From positions 124,001 to 188,000 of the forward strand of contig NZ_JAICDG010000002.1 in NCBI RefSeq assembly GCF_022751215.1: a stretch of 64,000 nt of DNA, read 5' to 3'. The DNA is from Actinomadura terrae. GTDB taxonomy: Bacteria; Actinomycetota; Actinomycetes; Streptosporangiales; Streptosporangiaceae. This document shows, piece after piece, positions 28,262 to 35,306 of the stretch; the first letter of the stretch is position 1; every line of letters begins with the position of its first letter. A program made the translations under genes and the position numbers. A model generated the notes under the pieces. It made no database searches. It worked only from the letters and a program-made list of their open reading frames with translations, and had not been told where the DNA came from.

Positions 28262-29434
28262 TCAGCTCGCGGTCTGCCACCTGAGTGGCAAGGCGTCGAG
28301 GCCGAGGACGAGGCTGGCATGCTCCACGGGCCGCTCACCAGGCGTTATGCCGTAGTCGGGAATCCGCGCGTGCCACTCGGTGAGCGCGATCCGCAGTTCC
28401 AGCCGGGCGAGGTGCGCGCCGAGGCAGCGGTGCGGGCCCGCGCCGAACGCCAGGTGCGGCGCCGGTGGGCCGTCGATGTCCACGGCCGCGGCGCTCGGGA
28501 ACGCCCGCGGGTCGCGGGTGGCCATGGAGATCGGCAGCATCACCATGTCCCCGGCCTTCATCGGGCATCCGTGCAGGTCGACGTCCTCGGTGAGCCTGCG
28601 CGCGGGGAGCGGCAGCGCGTAGACGCGCAGGAACTCCTCGATCGCGGCCGGGACGACCGTCGGGTCACCGGCGACGCGGGCGCGGTCGGCGTCGTGCGTG
28701 GCCAGATGCCAGAACGTGTAGGACAGCTGCGCCGCGACGGTGTCGAGCCCGGCGAGGAACAGCAGCACGCACAGCTGGAGCAGCTCGCCGTCGGTCACGG
28801 GCCGCCCGTGCAGGACGAAAGTGGTCGCCGCGCTGACCAGATCGTCGCGCGGGTGCGCGCGGCGGGCCCGGATGAGCTCGGTGAAACAGGCCGTGACCTC
28901 CGCCATCGCCTCGGCCCGCCCGGCACCGGACGGCGGCGGATGCAGCACCGCGTCCTCCCAGGCCAGGAACTCCTTCAGCCGCCCGGGCGGCAGCCCGACC
29001 AGCTCCAGGAAGATGATCGTCGGGAACAGCCGCGCGAAGTCGGCGACGAAGTCGCACGACCCCTGCCGGGCCAGGCCGTCGACCAGCGCGACGCAGTGCC
29101 GGGTGATCCGCTCCCGCATGGCCCCGGCGGACGCGGGCGTGAACAGCGGGCGCAGCAGCCGCCGCCAGGCCGTGTGCAGCGGCGGGTCCAGCATGACGGG
29201 AATCCACTGGTAGGACGGGTCGGGATCGATGACCGCGATCGCGCGACTGGAGAACGTTTCCGGGTTCTGGAACGCCGCGAGAATGTCCTCATGCCGGGTG
29301 AGAACCCAGAAACCCTGCTGCCCGCTGCTGCGGAACGCCGCGTGGCGCTCGCGCAGCCCGTCCAGCATCGAATGCATATGCCCGGCGCGCCCGCGCTCCG
29401 CGAACGGGTCGAAATCGATATGCGGAACACTCAC
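28262..29434 (-). CDS. Cytochrome P450
   Basis: A 390-residue bacterial class I P450, slightly short but complete. Seen: I-helix oxygen-activating LAGLDTVAAQ, K-helix EFLRVYALPLPAR (ExxR), and haem-ligand loop FGAGPHRCLGAHLAR with the axial Cys. It needs ferredoxin and reductase from elsewhere. GTG 29434 overlaps the stop of the upstream methyltransferase (GTGA), so the two are translationally coupled. Substrate unknown; the coupling suggests the two proteins act in one pathway. Confidence 0.95.
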   Translation of the reverse strand: MSVPHIDFDPFAERGRAGHMHSMLDGLRERHAAFRSSGQQGFWVLTRHEDILAAFQNPETFSSRAIAVIDPDPSYQWIPVMLDPPLHTAWRRLLRPLFTPASAGAMRERITRHCVALVDGLARQGSCDFVADFARLFPTIIFLELVGLPPGRLKEFLAWEDAVLHPPPSGAGRAEAMAEVTACFTELIRARRAHPRDDLVSAATTFVLHGRPVTDGELLQLCVLLFLAGLDTVAAQLSYTFWHLATHDADRARVAGDPTVVPAAIEEFLRVYALPLPARRLTEDVDLHGCPMKAGDMVMLPISMATRDPRAFPSAAAVDIDGPPAPHLAFGAGPHRCLGAHLARLELRIALTEWHARIPDYGITPGERPVEHASLVLGLDALPLRWQTAS

Positions 29435-30264
29435 CGCGCGATCATACGCGCGACACCGCAGAGATAGGTGGCCGGAAGCTCGCACATCGAAATCGGCTCC
29501 GGAACAGGGTCGGGACGCCAGTCGGGCAGGTTCACCAGCCCCGGCGGCAGCACCTCCCACCCCTGGAAAAGCTCGACGAGCTGTTCCCGCTCCCGGAACG
29601 TCATGCTCATGTTGACGCCCAGGTCCTTGTACGTCCGCGCGCCCTTCTCGGCGTTCTGCCGGTACGCCGAAGTCGCTGTCGGACGGGTGATATGCGAGAC
29701 CGCCAGGTAACTGCCGGGCGCGAGCACGTCGCGGAACCGCCGCACCGACCGCCGCACCAGTTCGTCGTCGGGAACGCAGTGCAGCACCGACAGCATCAGC
29801 AGCGCGACCGGCCGCCGCAGATCGAGGACGGACAGCAACTCGGGGTCGAGCAGGATGTCGTCGGGATCGTAGAGATCGCCGCCGATGACGACGGTCCGGG
29901 GCTGCGTCGCCAGCAGCGCCCGCGCATGCGCGAGGACCATGGTGTCGTTGTCGACGTACACGACGCTGGCGTCCGGCCGCGCGGCCTGCGCCACCTCGTG
30001 CACATTCTGCTGGGTGGGCAGCCCGCAGCCGATGTCGAGAAACTGGTCGATCCCGGCCTCAAGTGCGAGAAAGCGCACAACGCGGGCCAGAAAATGACGA
30101 TTCGCCCAGGCGGTGGCCCGGGTGGCGGGCGCGGCCCTGATGATCTGCTCCGCCGCCTCACGATCGGCGGCGAAGTTGTCCTTGCCGTTCAGGAAGTAGT
30201 CGTAGATCCGCGCGACGTTGGGAGTGCTCACGTCAACGCCGGTCGGCGCGGCTTCCAGTGTCAT
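29431..30264 (-). CDS. SAM-dependent methyltransferase, SAV2177/DUF574 family (copy 2)
   Basis: A 277-residue protein with the same plan as the copy at 23199-24029: PNVARIYDYFLNGKDNFAADR, QFLDIGCGLPTQQNVHEVAQ, VVYVDNDTMVL and LMLSVLHCVPD. The SAM-binding glycine motif here is DIGCG, where the other copy has DVGTG. It is the first gene of a coupled unit with the P450. Methyl acceptor unknown. Confidence 0.9.
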   Translation of the reverse strand: MTLEAAPTGVDVSTPNVARIYDYFLNGKDNFAADREAAEQIIRAAPATRATAWANRHFLARVVRFLALEAGIDQFLDIGCGLPTQQNVHEVAQAARPDASVVYVDNDTMVLAHARALLATQPRTVVIGGDLYDPDDILLDPELLSVLDLRRPVALLMLSVLHCVPDDELVRRSVRRFRDVLAPGSYLAVSHITRPTATSAYRQNAEKGARTYKDLGVNMSMTFREREQLVELFQGWEVLPPGLVNLPDWRPDPVPEPISMCELPATYLCGVARMIAR

Positions 30265-30540
30265 GCTGCCTCATTCTCGGCGACGGATGACCATGGTGAT
30301 CCTACGCAGACCCCGGCGCCTCCGACAGGGCTGACCCACCCCGCGCCGCAGCTCCTCCTGCAACACCCGAGAAGCCGCCATATCGCTTTCAAGGAACCCG
30401 CCCTTCTACTAGCAATGACGAACGATGAATTCGAACCATCGACCCCCGCACCGACACAGATGAAAGCCGCACCCCTCCAGCTCCGCTCAGCAGCACCCCC
30501 CGAACCGTCTGACGGAGGCGCCCCCGCCCCCTTGCTCAAC
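30265..30540. other. Gene-poor stretch upstream of the DUF2975/XRE pair
   Basis: The gap between the divergent methyltransferase and DUF2975 genes is about 325 bp, counting the operator at its right end. A 51-codon open frame (30415-30570) runs through it but lacks a ribosome site, has a biased Pro/Ala composition and ends inside the operator, so I do not call it. A TTCGAA element at 30430-30435 resembles a tRNA T-loop, but no tRNA can be folded. Confidence 0.5.
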
Positions 30541-30578
30541 CCATCGAAATTCGATAGATTTCCATCGTGATTCGATGG
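30541..30578 (+). promoter_or_regulatory. Candidate XRE operator: two CCATCG-type repeats spaced 21 bp
   Basis: CCATCGAAATTCGAT (30541-30555) and CCATCGTGATTCGAT (30562-30576) are direct repeats with a 21-bp (two-turn) period. Each is itself palindromic: ATCGAA-A-TTCGAT in the first and CCATCG-TGATT-CGATGG in the second. A possible -10 hexamer TAGATT (30555-30560) lies between them. The arrangement predicts cooperative binding and autorepression by the XRE protein encoded downstream. Confidence 0.7.
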
Positions 30579-30589
30579 AAGGAGGGGTT

Positions 30590-31081
30590 ATGGGCAACCT
30601 GGCAGTGCGCGCGCTGCGCGCCGTGCTCGCGGTCGTGCTCACCGGCACCGTGTTCGTCCAGGCAGTGATGGTGTGGACGTTGGTCAGCGGGAACGACCCG
30701 GAGGACGGGACGCTCCCGCTGAACGCGCTGCGCGTGATCACGATCCTGGGACTCGGGACGGTTCAGGTCACCCTGGTCTGCATCTGGCGGCTGGTGGCGA
30801 TGGTGCGCCGCGGAACCGTGTTCTCCGACGCCGCCTTCCGCTACGTGGACGTCATCATCGGCGCGATCGTGGCGGCCGCCCTCGTGTGGTTCACGGTCAC
30901 GGCCGTCAACGCCCCGGACCAGCGCGACGACCCCGGCGTCACCGTCATCATGGCCGGTGTCGGGGTGGCCATCCTGGGAGGCGCGCTCCTCGTGCTCGTA
31001 CTGCGGATGCTGCTCGTCCAGGCCGTCGCGCGCGACGCCGAGGCGACGCGGATGCGGGCCGAGCTCGACGAGGTGGTCTGA
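30590..31081 (+). CDS. DUF2975 membrane protein
   Basis: A 163-residue protein with four hydrophobic helices (first: LRAVLAVVLTGTVFVQAVMVW; fourth: VTVIMAGVGVAILGGALLVLVLRMLL). It belongs to the DUF2975 family, which is nearly always paired with a small XRE repressor, as here. ATG 30590 follows AAGGAGGGG; an ATG at 30575 lies in the operator and is less likely. Its TGA stop shares its A with the next gene's ATG (TGATG), so the pair is co-translated. Function unknown; membrane stress or signalling are family-level guesses. Confidence 0.87.
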   Translation: MGNLAVRALRAVLAVVLTGTVFVQAVMVWTLVSGNDPEDGTLPLNALRVITILGLGTVQVTLVCIWRLVAMVRRGTVFSDAAFRYVDVIIGAIVAAALVWFTVTAVNAPDQRDDPGVTVIMAGVGVAILGGALLVLVLRMLLVQAVARDAEATRMRAELDEVV

Positions 31082-31302
31082 TGCCGATCACCGTCGACAT
31101 CGACGTGATGTTGGCCAAGCGCAAGATGTCCGTGGGCGAACTGGCGGACCGCGTGGGAATCACCCCCGCCAACCTGGCGGTCCTCAAGAACGGCCGCGCC
31201 AAGGCCGTCCGCTTCACCACCCTCGCCGCCCTCTGCGAGGCCCTGGAATGCCAACCAGGCGACCTCCTCCGCTGGGCCCCCGAGGACTCCGCAGACCAAT
31301 AG
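31081..31302 (+). CDS. Small XRE/Cro-CI-type repressor (YozG-like)
   Basis: A 73-residue protein that is almost entirely a helix-turn-helix domain: MSVGELADRVGITPANLAVLKNGRAKAVRFTTLAALCEALECQPGDLL, quoted here as the recognition part ITPANLAVLKNG. It overlaps the DUF2975 stop by one base and probably represses the operon from the 21-bp-spaced repeats upstream. This is the typical partner of DUF2975 proteins. Confidence 0.92.
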   Translation: MPITVDIDVMLAKRKMSVGELADRVGITPANLAVLKNGRAKAVRFTTLAALCEALECQPGDLLRWAPEDSADQ

Positions 31303-31359
31303 CGACGGCCGCAGCCAACGCGGCCCCGGTCCAGGCACGGACACCGCCCGGACGGTGGG

Positions 31360-31737
31360 TCACCCGGCTGCGATGGCTTCGATCTCGACGAGCCAGTCGC
31401 TGTCGAGGGTGGTCGCCACGATCGCTGTGGTCGGGATGCGCCTGGCGCCGAGGGCGGCGGCCCGGGCCGTGGCGTTGGCCTCTGCGTAGACCGGGTCCCG
31501 CAGGTAGCTGGTCAGCCGGACGATGTTGTCGACGGTCATGCCGGCCGAGGCCAGGATGACCCGGATGTTGGACCAGATGAGCTCGAGTTGCTCTTGTAGC
31601 CCGGTACCGGGCTTCCCGGCCGGGTCCAGCCCCATGGTGCCGGAGACGAACAGCAGGCGTCCGGCATCTCGGACCTCCAGGGCGTGCACATAGTCGTCGG
31701 TGGCCGGGTAGACGCCCTCGGTCGGGTTGTGCGGCAC
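31360..31737 (-). CDS. RidA/YjgF-family protein
   Basis: A 125-residue member of the RidA (reactive enamine/imine deaminase) superfamily: LLFVSGTMGLDPAGKPG, QLELIWSNIRVILASAGMTVDNIVRLTSYLRD and the ending IPTTAIVATTLDSDWLVEIEAIAA. The catalytic-Arg position typical of true RidA (xCR near the trimer interface) is not obvious, so it may be one of the divergent subfamilies. The GTG at 31737 has no good ribosome site. Upstream in the same frame, before a TGA, codons read AWHAPEF, which looks like lost N-terminal coding sequence. Confidence 0.8.
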   Translation of the reverse strand: MPHNPTEGVYPATDDYVHALEVRDAGRLLFVSGTMGLDPAGKPGTGLQEQLELIWSNIRVILASAGMTVDNIVRLTSYLRDPVYAEANATARAAALGARRIPTTAIVATTLDSDWLVEIEAIAAG

Positions 31738-32021
31738 GAACTCTGGCGCGTGCCATGCCGCGCTCCCAGCGCCCGGCAGCCGGGCAGACCCGCCGCCCGT
31801 CCCGGATGACGGTCACCACCACCCCGGTTATCCACAGGGCGAGAGGTTGACCTGGGATTTCGAGCGTTGAGGGCGTCTTAGGCAAGCCTGTAATCAGCGC
31901 AGGGGTTGTACCGGTATGCGGACGGCGATAACTCGATGCGAGAGGCCGTCCTGGCTTGACGCCCTGGCCCATTGCCGATCGCGGCGAAGCTCGGTCAATA
32001 TCACTCGGAAAGGCGCCCTTC

Positions 32022-32399
32022 GTGACTAAATGGACCTTGCCTGTCAATGTGATCAGCAGGTGTGGTGCGGAGGTGAGCGCCCTGACGGTCCGGCACCGCT
32101 ACGACGATTCTGATAAACCCGATATCAAGGAGTGGCCGACCGCACGCGACGATCAGGTGCTCACCGGATTGACCGTCACGTTCACGGTGCGGCACATGAA
32201 TTTGGGTGCCAGCTTTTGGTGGATCAAGTTCACCTGTGCGGGCAAGAAGTACACGTGCAAAGAAAACTTCTACTGCTGCCTGACCCCGGACGACGGGAAT
32301 AGTGGTCGCCCGGTAGTGATCACCTTTGACCGTGGCGACATGAAAGTCGAACCACCGGCTTCTCATTCGTGTCAAGTCGCCGTCTATGAAACGACTTGA
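32022..32399 (+). CDS. Small Cys-containing protein, tandem paralogue A
   Basis: A 125-residue protein starting at GTG 32022 (VTKWTLPVNV), with AAAGG nine bases upstream. It is clearly paralogous to the protein at 33528-33899: both have WTLPV, CGAEV, a HRYD element, QVLTGL, WW(I/L)KFTC-x-GKKYTCK, FYC and SCQV-VYE. No signal peptide or membrane helix is present. The beta-rich pattern and the WWxKFT/FYC motifs vaguely recall the up-regulated-in-Daf-2 domain seen in nematodes, fungi and bacteria, but I am not sure. Six cysteines are present, including a CC pair. Even the leader sequences of the two copies match, so this is a duplication. Confidence 0.75.
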   Translation: MTKWTLPVNVISRCGAEVSALTVRHRYDDSDKPDIKEWPTARDDQVLTGLTVTFTVRHMNLGASFWWIKFTCAGKKYTCKENFYCCLTPDDGNSGRPVVITFDRGDMKVEPPASHSCQVAVYETT

Positions 32400-32418
32400 T
32401 GTGTGATCCGATGCACGC

Positions 32419-33330
32419 ATGTTGAGTGACCCCTTGCCGGAAAGCGCAGCCGACGTTCGAGATGCCGTGTGTGCGCTCCGCAGGTGGCTTGCGGTCAGAA
32501 GGCACATGTTCCTGCTACCGGATGCCCTGGGGCCCCATTTTCTGGAACAACTGAAGCGGCTGAGTGAGCTGTCACTCGTTCTACTGGCGCTGGCGCGCCC
32601 GGCTGATGGCTCGGGCCCGCGTGACGAGCATGCCTCATGGGCTGAGCGTATGGCCGAGGGCCTTGCCGTCGATCTGGGGTCCGTAGAGCCCGCCGTGCGT
32701 TCAATGGTCGATCTTCACGCCGCTCCAGGTACCCGCTCTTTGCTGGTCGCGTTTCCAGCGCTCGAGGCGATCACGGGGAGGACCTTTTGTTTCCATCGCC
32801 TTGTGACCGAGGCGCTGGACGCCGACACGGGGGCCGACACGTGTGCGGACCTGGCCTTCGCCCGGGACGTGGCTGGTCTCGAGGACTGCCGCGATGTGGT
32901 CTCCGCCGAGCTGGCCGAACTCATCCGGGCCCCGGCGCTTGTTCCGGGAACCCTCAAGCGGAGCGATCTTTACGAATTGACCCACCTGTTCTTCTACGCA
33001 ACGAAAATGGGGCGGCGCGCAAGCGGTTGGGAGAGCCGGGAGTCGTCCTGGATACATGAGCGGTTGGAGATCGACGGGAGGGTCCGCGAATCCCTCGGGG
33101 ACCTGGATCTGGCGGCCGAGTCCGCCCTGAGCCTGCTGCTGGCGGGTTTCCCGGCAAGCGATCACGTTCGCCGGACGGTGGCGAGGTTGTCGATGTCGGT
33201 GCAAAACGATGGCCATGTTTCCTCGTACCCGTGGCTTCCCGACTTGTTGAAAGACGGCACTCCGGCTTGCTACCACCCGACATTGGTCGGGCTGGCGGCG
33301 CTCGCGGAGTTCGAAAGGAAGGCTTGTTGA
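32419..33330 (+). CDS. Uncharacterised helical protein between the two paralogues
   Basis: A 303-residue, mostly helical protein without signal peptide or obvious catalytic motif. Noticeable parts are RSDLYELTHLFFYATKMGRR (near 195-215), SALSLLLAGFP and the C-terminal CYHPTLVGLAALAEFE. Repeated helical hairpins of this kind suggest an all-alpha toroid or terpenoid/prenyl-type fold, or a protein-binding scaffold (inference). It may belong to the DUF6895 group, but I cannot confirm that. It lies 19 bp after paralogue A and 197 bp before paralogue B, so it is probably part of the same unit. Confidence 0.7.
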   Translation: MLSDPLPESAADVRDAVCALRRWLAVRRHMFLLPDALGPHFLEQLKRLSELSLVLLALARPADGSGPRDEHASWAERMAEGLAVDLGSVEPAVRSMVDLHAAPGTRSLLVAFPALEAITGRTFCFHRLVTEALDADTGADTCADLAFARDVAGLEDCRDVVSAELAELIRAPALVPGTLKRSDLYELTHLFFYATKMGRRASGWESRESSWIHERLEIDGRVRESLGDLDLAAESALSLLLAGFPASDHVRRTVARLSMSVQNDGHVSSYPWLPDLLKDGTPACYHPTLVGLAALAEFERKAC

Positions 33331-33527
33331 GCCGGTGGCGACTCCTGCGCGGGCGAAGCCGTTTACGAAGCTTTGGGCATAATCATCCCGATTGCAGAGT
33401 ATTTCGGGTGGAGCAGCGGTAATAGCCAAGTTGGCGATGTCCCTACTGGAGGGGTGTCCCGGGCAGGGGAAAAATCATGGTTGCGGAGCCGTAGCCATCG
33501 CCGAGAGACGAAAAGGGGGCCTTCGTT

Positions 33528-33899
33528 ATGGCCGAGTGGACTCTCCCAGTAAAGGTGACCAACAACTGTGGTGCCGAGGTCACGGACCTCAAGGTCGAGC
33601 ACCGCTACGATACGGACCACTACGACAAGAAGGAATGGTCCGTGGTCGCCGACGGCCAGGTGCTCACCGGGCTGAGCGCAAAGTTCTGGACCGGCTTCCT
33701 TAGGACGGGCGTCGATTACTGGTGGCTCAAGTTCACCTGCGAGGGTAAGAAATATACCTGCAAAGGCGACTTCTATTGTTACCTGACCGCCGGCGATGGA
33801 GAAAGCGGAGGCCCGGTAATGATCACCTTTAGTAGGGGGAGCATGACGGTCAACCCGCCGAAGTCCTCCTCGTGTCAGGTGACGGTCTACGAGGCCTGA
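33528..33899 (+). CDS. Small Cys-containing protein, tandem paralogue B
   Basis: A 123-residue protein (MAEWTLPVKVTNNCGAEV...) with AAAAGGGGG nine bases before ATG 33528. By eye, well over half of its residues match paralogue A at 32022-32399, with the same length and motif order. It has five cysteines: NNC, FTC, YTC, FYC and SSC. An even number of the conserved ones could pair as disulfides, yet no export signal is seen. A very strong terminator follows at 33954-33988. Function unknown. Confidence 0.78.
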   Translation: MAEWTLPVKVTNNCGAEVTDLKVEHRYDTDHYDKKEWSVVADGQVLTGLSAKFWTGFLRTGVDYWWLKFTCEGKKYTCKGDFYCYLTAGDGESGGPVMITFSRGSMTVNPPKSSSCQVTVYEA

Positions 33900-33953
33900 C
33901 GACCACCGCACAGGAGAAGCGCCAAGGTGACCTAGACGCGGCCACCGGCGCCG

Positions 33954-33988
33954 GCGTGGCGTGCCCTCCTGGTGAGGGCACGCCACGC
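33954..33988 (+). terminator. Strong rho-independent-type hairpin after paralogue B
   Basis: A perfect 15-bp stem (GCGTGGCGTGCCCTC with GAGGGCACGCCACGC) with a 5-base loop CTGGT. It is the strongest hairpin I found in the window and closes the paralogue unit. The MauE-type gene begins 50 bp later, so some readthrough or a separate promoter would be needed for it. Confidence 0.8.
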
Positions 33989-34037
33989 TCGCCGGCCCGA
34001 GGCCCCGGGCCGGCGCAGAGCCGTCCAGGAGGGCCCC

Positions 34038-34607
34038 TTGTCGATCGGTTATCAGCTCGCAATTTTCGTCAGATTCTTTTTCGCGGCCCTCTTCGCCACG
34101 GCCGTACTGAGCAAGGTTACGCATCCGCGCCGGTTGCAGCAGTTCGTCCAAGCGACGGGGAAAATGATGATGGTGAGCTGGAGGAAGGCCATATACATCG
34201 CGATGGCGGCGTTGTGCTGTGAAGCGGGAGCCGTGGTGCTGCTTCTGGCTCCCGGGACCTCGAGGTCGGGGTTTGTACTGGTGAGTGGGCTCCTGCTCGT
34301 GTTCAGTGCCGTAATTTCCGGTGCGCTGCGTCGCGATGTATTTTCTCAATGCGGCTGTTTTGGAAGTACGAGCTCGAGGCTCGGCCATCGGCTATTGGCG
34401 CGTAATATTCTGTTGCTGGCCGTGGCGCTGTCCTGTGCTGTTTCGCCTCTTCCGGAGCTCCGTCCCATCGCGATCTCCTCCTGGACGGCAGCGGTGACCG
34501 GAGCCCTGACCGCACTCGCCTTGATCCGGTATTACGACGCGCTGGCCACGTTGCTCACGCGCAGGAGCAGGCCGCCGAGGGAGATGAGCGCCTCGATCGA
34601 CAAGTAG
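34038..34607 (+). CDS. MauE/DoxX-type membrane protein
   Basis: A 189-residue protein with four to five hydrophobic helices: AIFVRFFFAALFATAVLSKVTHP at the N terminus (the VLSKVTHPRRLQ element is typical of MauE/DoxX proteins), then EAGAVVLLLAP, VSGLLLVFSAVISGALRR, and a QCGCFG motif where the two cysteines characteristic of MauE proteins sit. MauE relatives help form or isomerise disulfides in exported proteins. TTG 34038 is chosen because AGGAGGGCCCC precedes it directly; no better start exists. Context with Cys-containing paralogues suggests a shared redox theme (inference). Confidence 0.8.
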   Translation: MSIGYQLAIFVRFFFAALFATAVLSKVTHPRRLQQFVQATGKMMMVSWRKAIYIAMAALCCEAGAVVLLLAPGTSRSGFVLVSGLLLVFSAVISGALRRDVFSQCGCFGSTSSRLGHRLLARNILLLAVALSCAVSPLPELRPIAISSWTAAVTGALTALALIRYYDALATLLTRRSRPPREMSASIDK

Positions 34608-34675
34608 CTCGGGCGCGTGCCCGCCGAACGAGGCGGCGAGCCTCGGTGCGGGGGGCGTGGGTTCGGGCAAGCGGC

Positions 34676-35215
34676 CTAGCTGCCGGCGGGGTCGAGGTCG
34701 GCGGGGGTGTAGCGGTCGGTGAGGAGGTGGACGGTCTTGCCGGGCGAGCGCAGGCCCTCGCCGAGGTGGCGGTCCTGGTCGTCCCGGCCGGAGAGGAGCA
34801 CGTCGACGCGGTCGCGCAGGGCGGTCGCGCCGGGCATGCGGACGAGTTCGGGCCAGGTGTAGCCGGTGAACAGGATGACCGACAGCGACGTCTCGTTCCG
34901 GATGCGCGCGAGGAGGCGCAGGACCGGGCGGCGTTGCAGGAGGGGTTCGCCGCCGCGGATCGTGACGCCCTCGATCCAGCCGCTGAGCAGGGCGATGTGC
35001 GCGAACATGTCCTCGCCCGTGACCTGGTGGCCGCGGCGGGCGTGGGTTTCCGGGTCGCGGCAGCTGGGGCAGCCCAGCGTGCGACTCTGGAGCCAGATCA
35101 CCGCGCGGGTGCCGGGGCCGTCGGTCTCGCTGAACGGCTCGAAGGCGTGCACGCGCAGCGGACGCGGCGGACGTGGCGCCCAGGTCAGCTGCCGAGGCCG
35201 GAGTTCGTCGCTCAC
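34676..35215 (-). CDS. Radical SAM activase-like protein missing the first cluster cysteine
   Basis: A 179-residue protein of the NrdG/PFL-activase-like, single 4Fe-4S cluster type: SETDGPGTRAVIWLQ, then GVTIRGGEPLLQRRPVLRLLARIR (the SAM-contacting GGEP) and VILFTGYTWPEL. The cluster motif, normally QGCxLxCPxC (CxxxCxxC), reads QSRTLGCPSC: the first Cys is Arg (CGC instead of TGC), leaving two ligands. Unless an external ligand helps, cluster formation should be impaired, so it may be inactive or repurposed. GTG 35215 is the start. It is divergent from the PQQ-repeat kinase gene and convergent with the MauE-type gene. Confidence 0.82.
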   Translation of the reverse strand: MSDELRPRQLTWAPRPPRPLRVHAFEPFSETDGPGTRAVIWLQSRTLGCPSCRDPETHARRGHQVTGEDMFAHIALLSGWIEGVTIRGGEPLLQRRPVLRLLARIRNETSLSVILFTGYTWPELVRMPGATALRDRVDVLLSGRDDQDRHLGEGLRSPGKTVHLLTDRYTPADLDPAGS

Positions 35216-35306
35216 GCCGTGATTACACTCCCGGCGTAGCGGGACCGGTCCCGTGCGATCAGGGGACCATCGTCCGCGCGATCCCGAGGTGCGGAGGGGG
35301 ACGGAC

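Noticed and set aside
30411..30490. A GAATTCGAACC element resembling the T-arm of a minus-strand tRNA.
   Set aside because: The acceptor and anticodon stems cannot be formed in the surrounding ~75 bases, so it is a chance match.
30415..30570. A 51-codon plus-strand frame before the DUF2975 gene.
   Set aside because: No ribosome site, Pro/Ala-biased composition and an end within the operator repeats.
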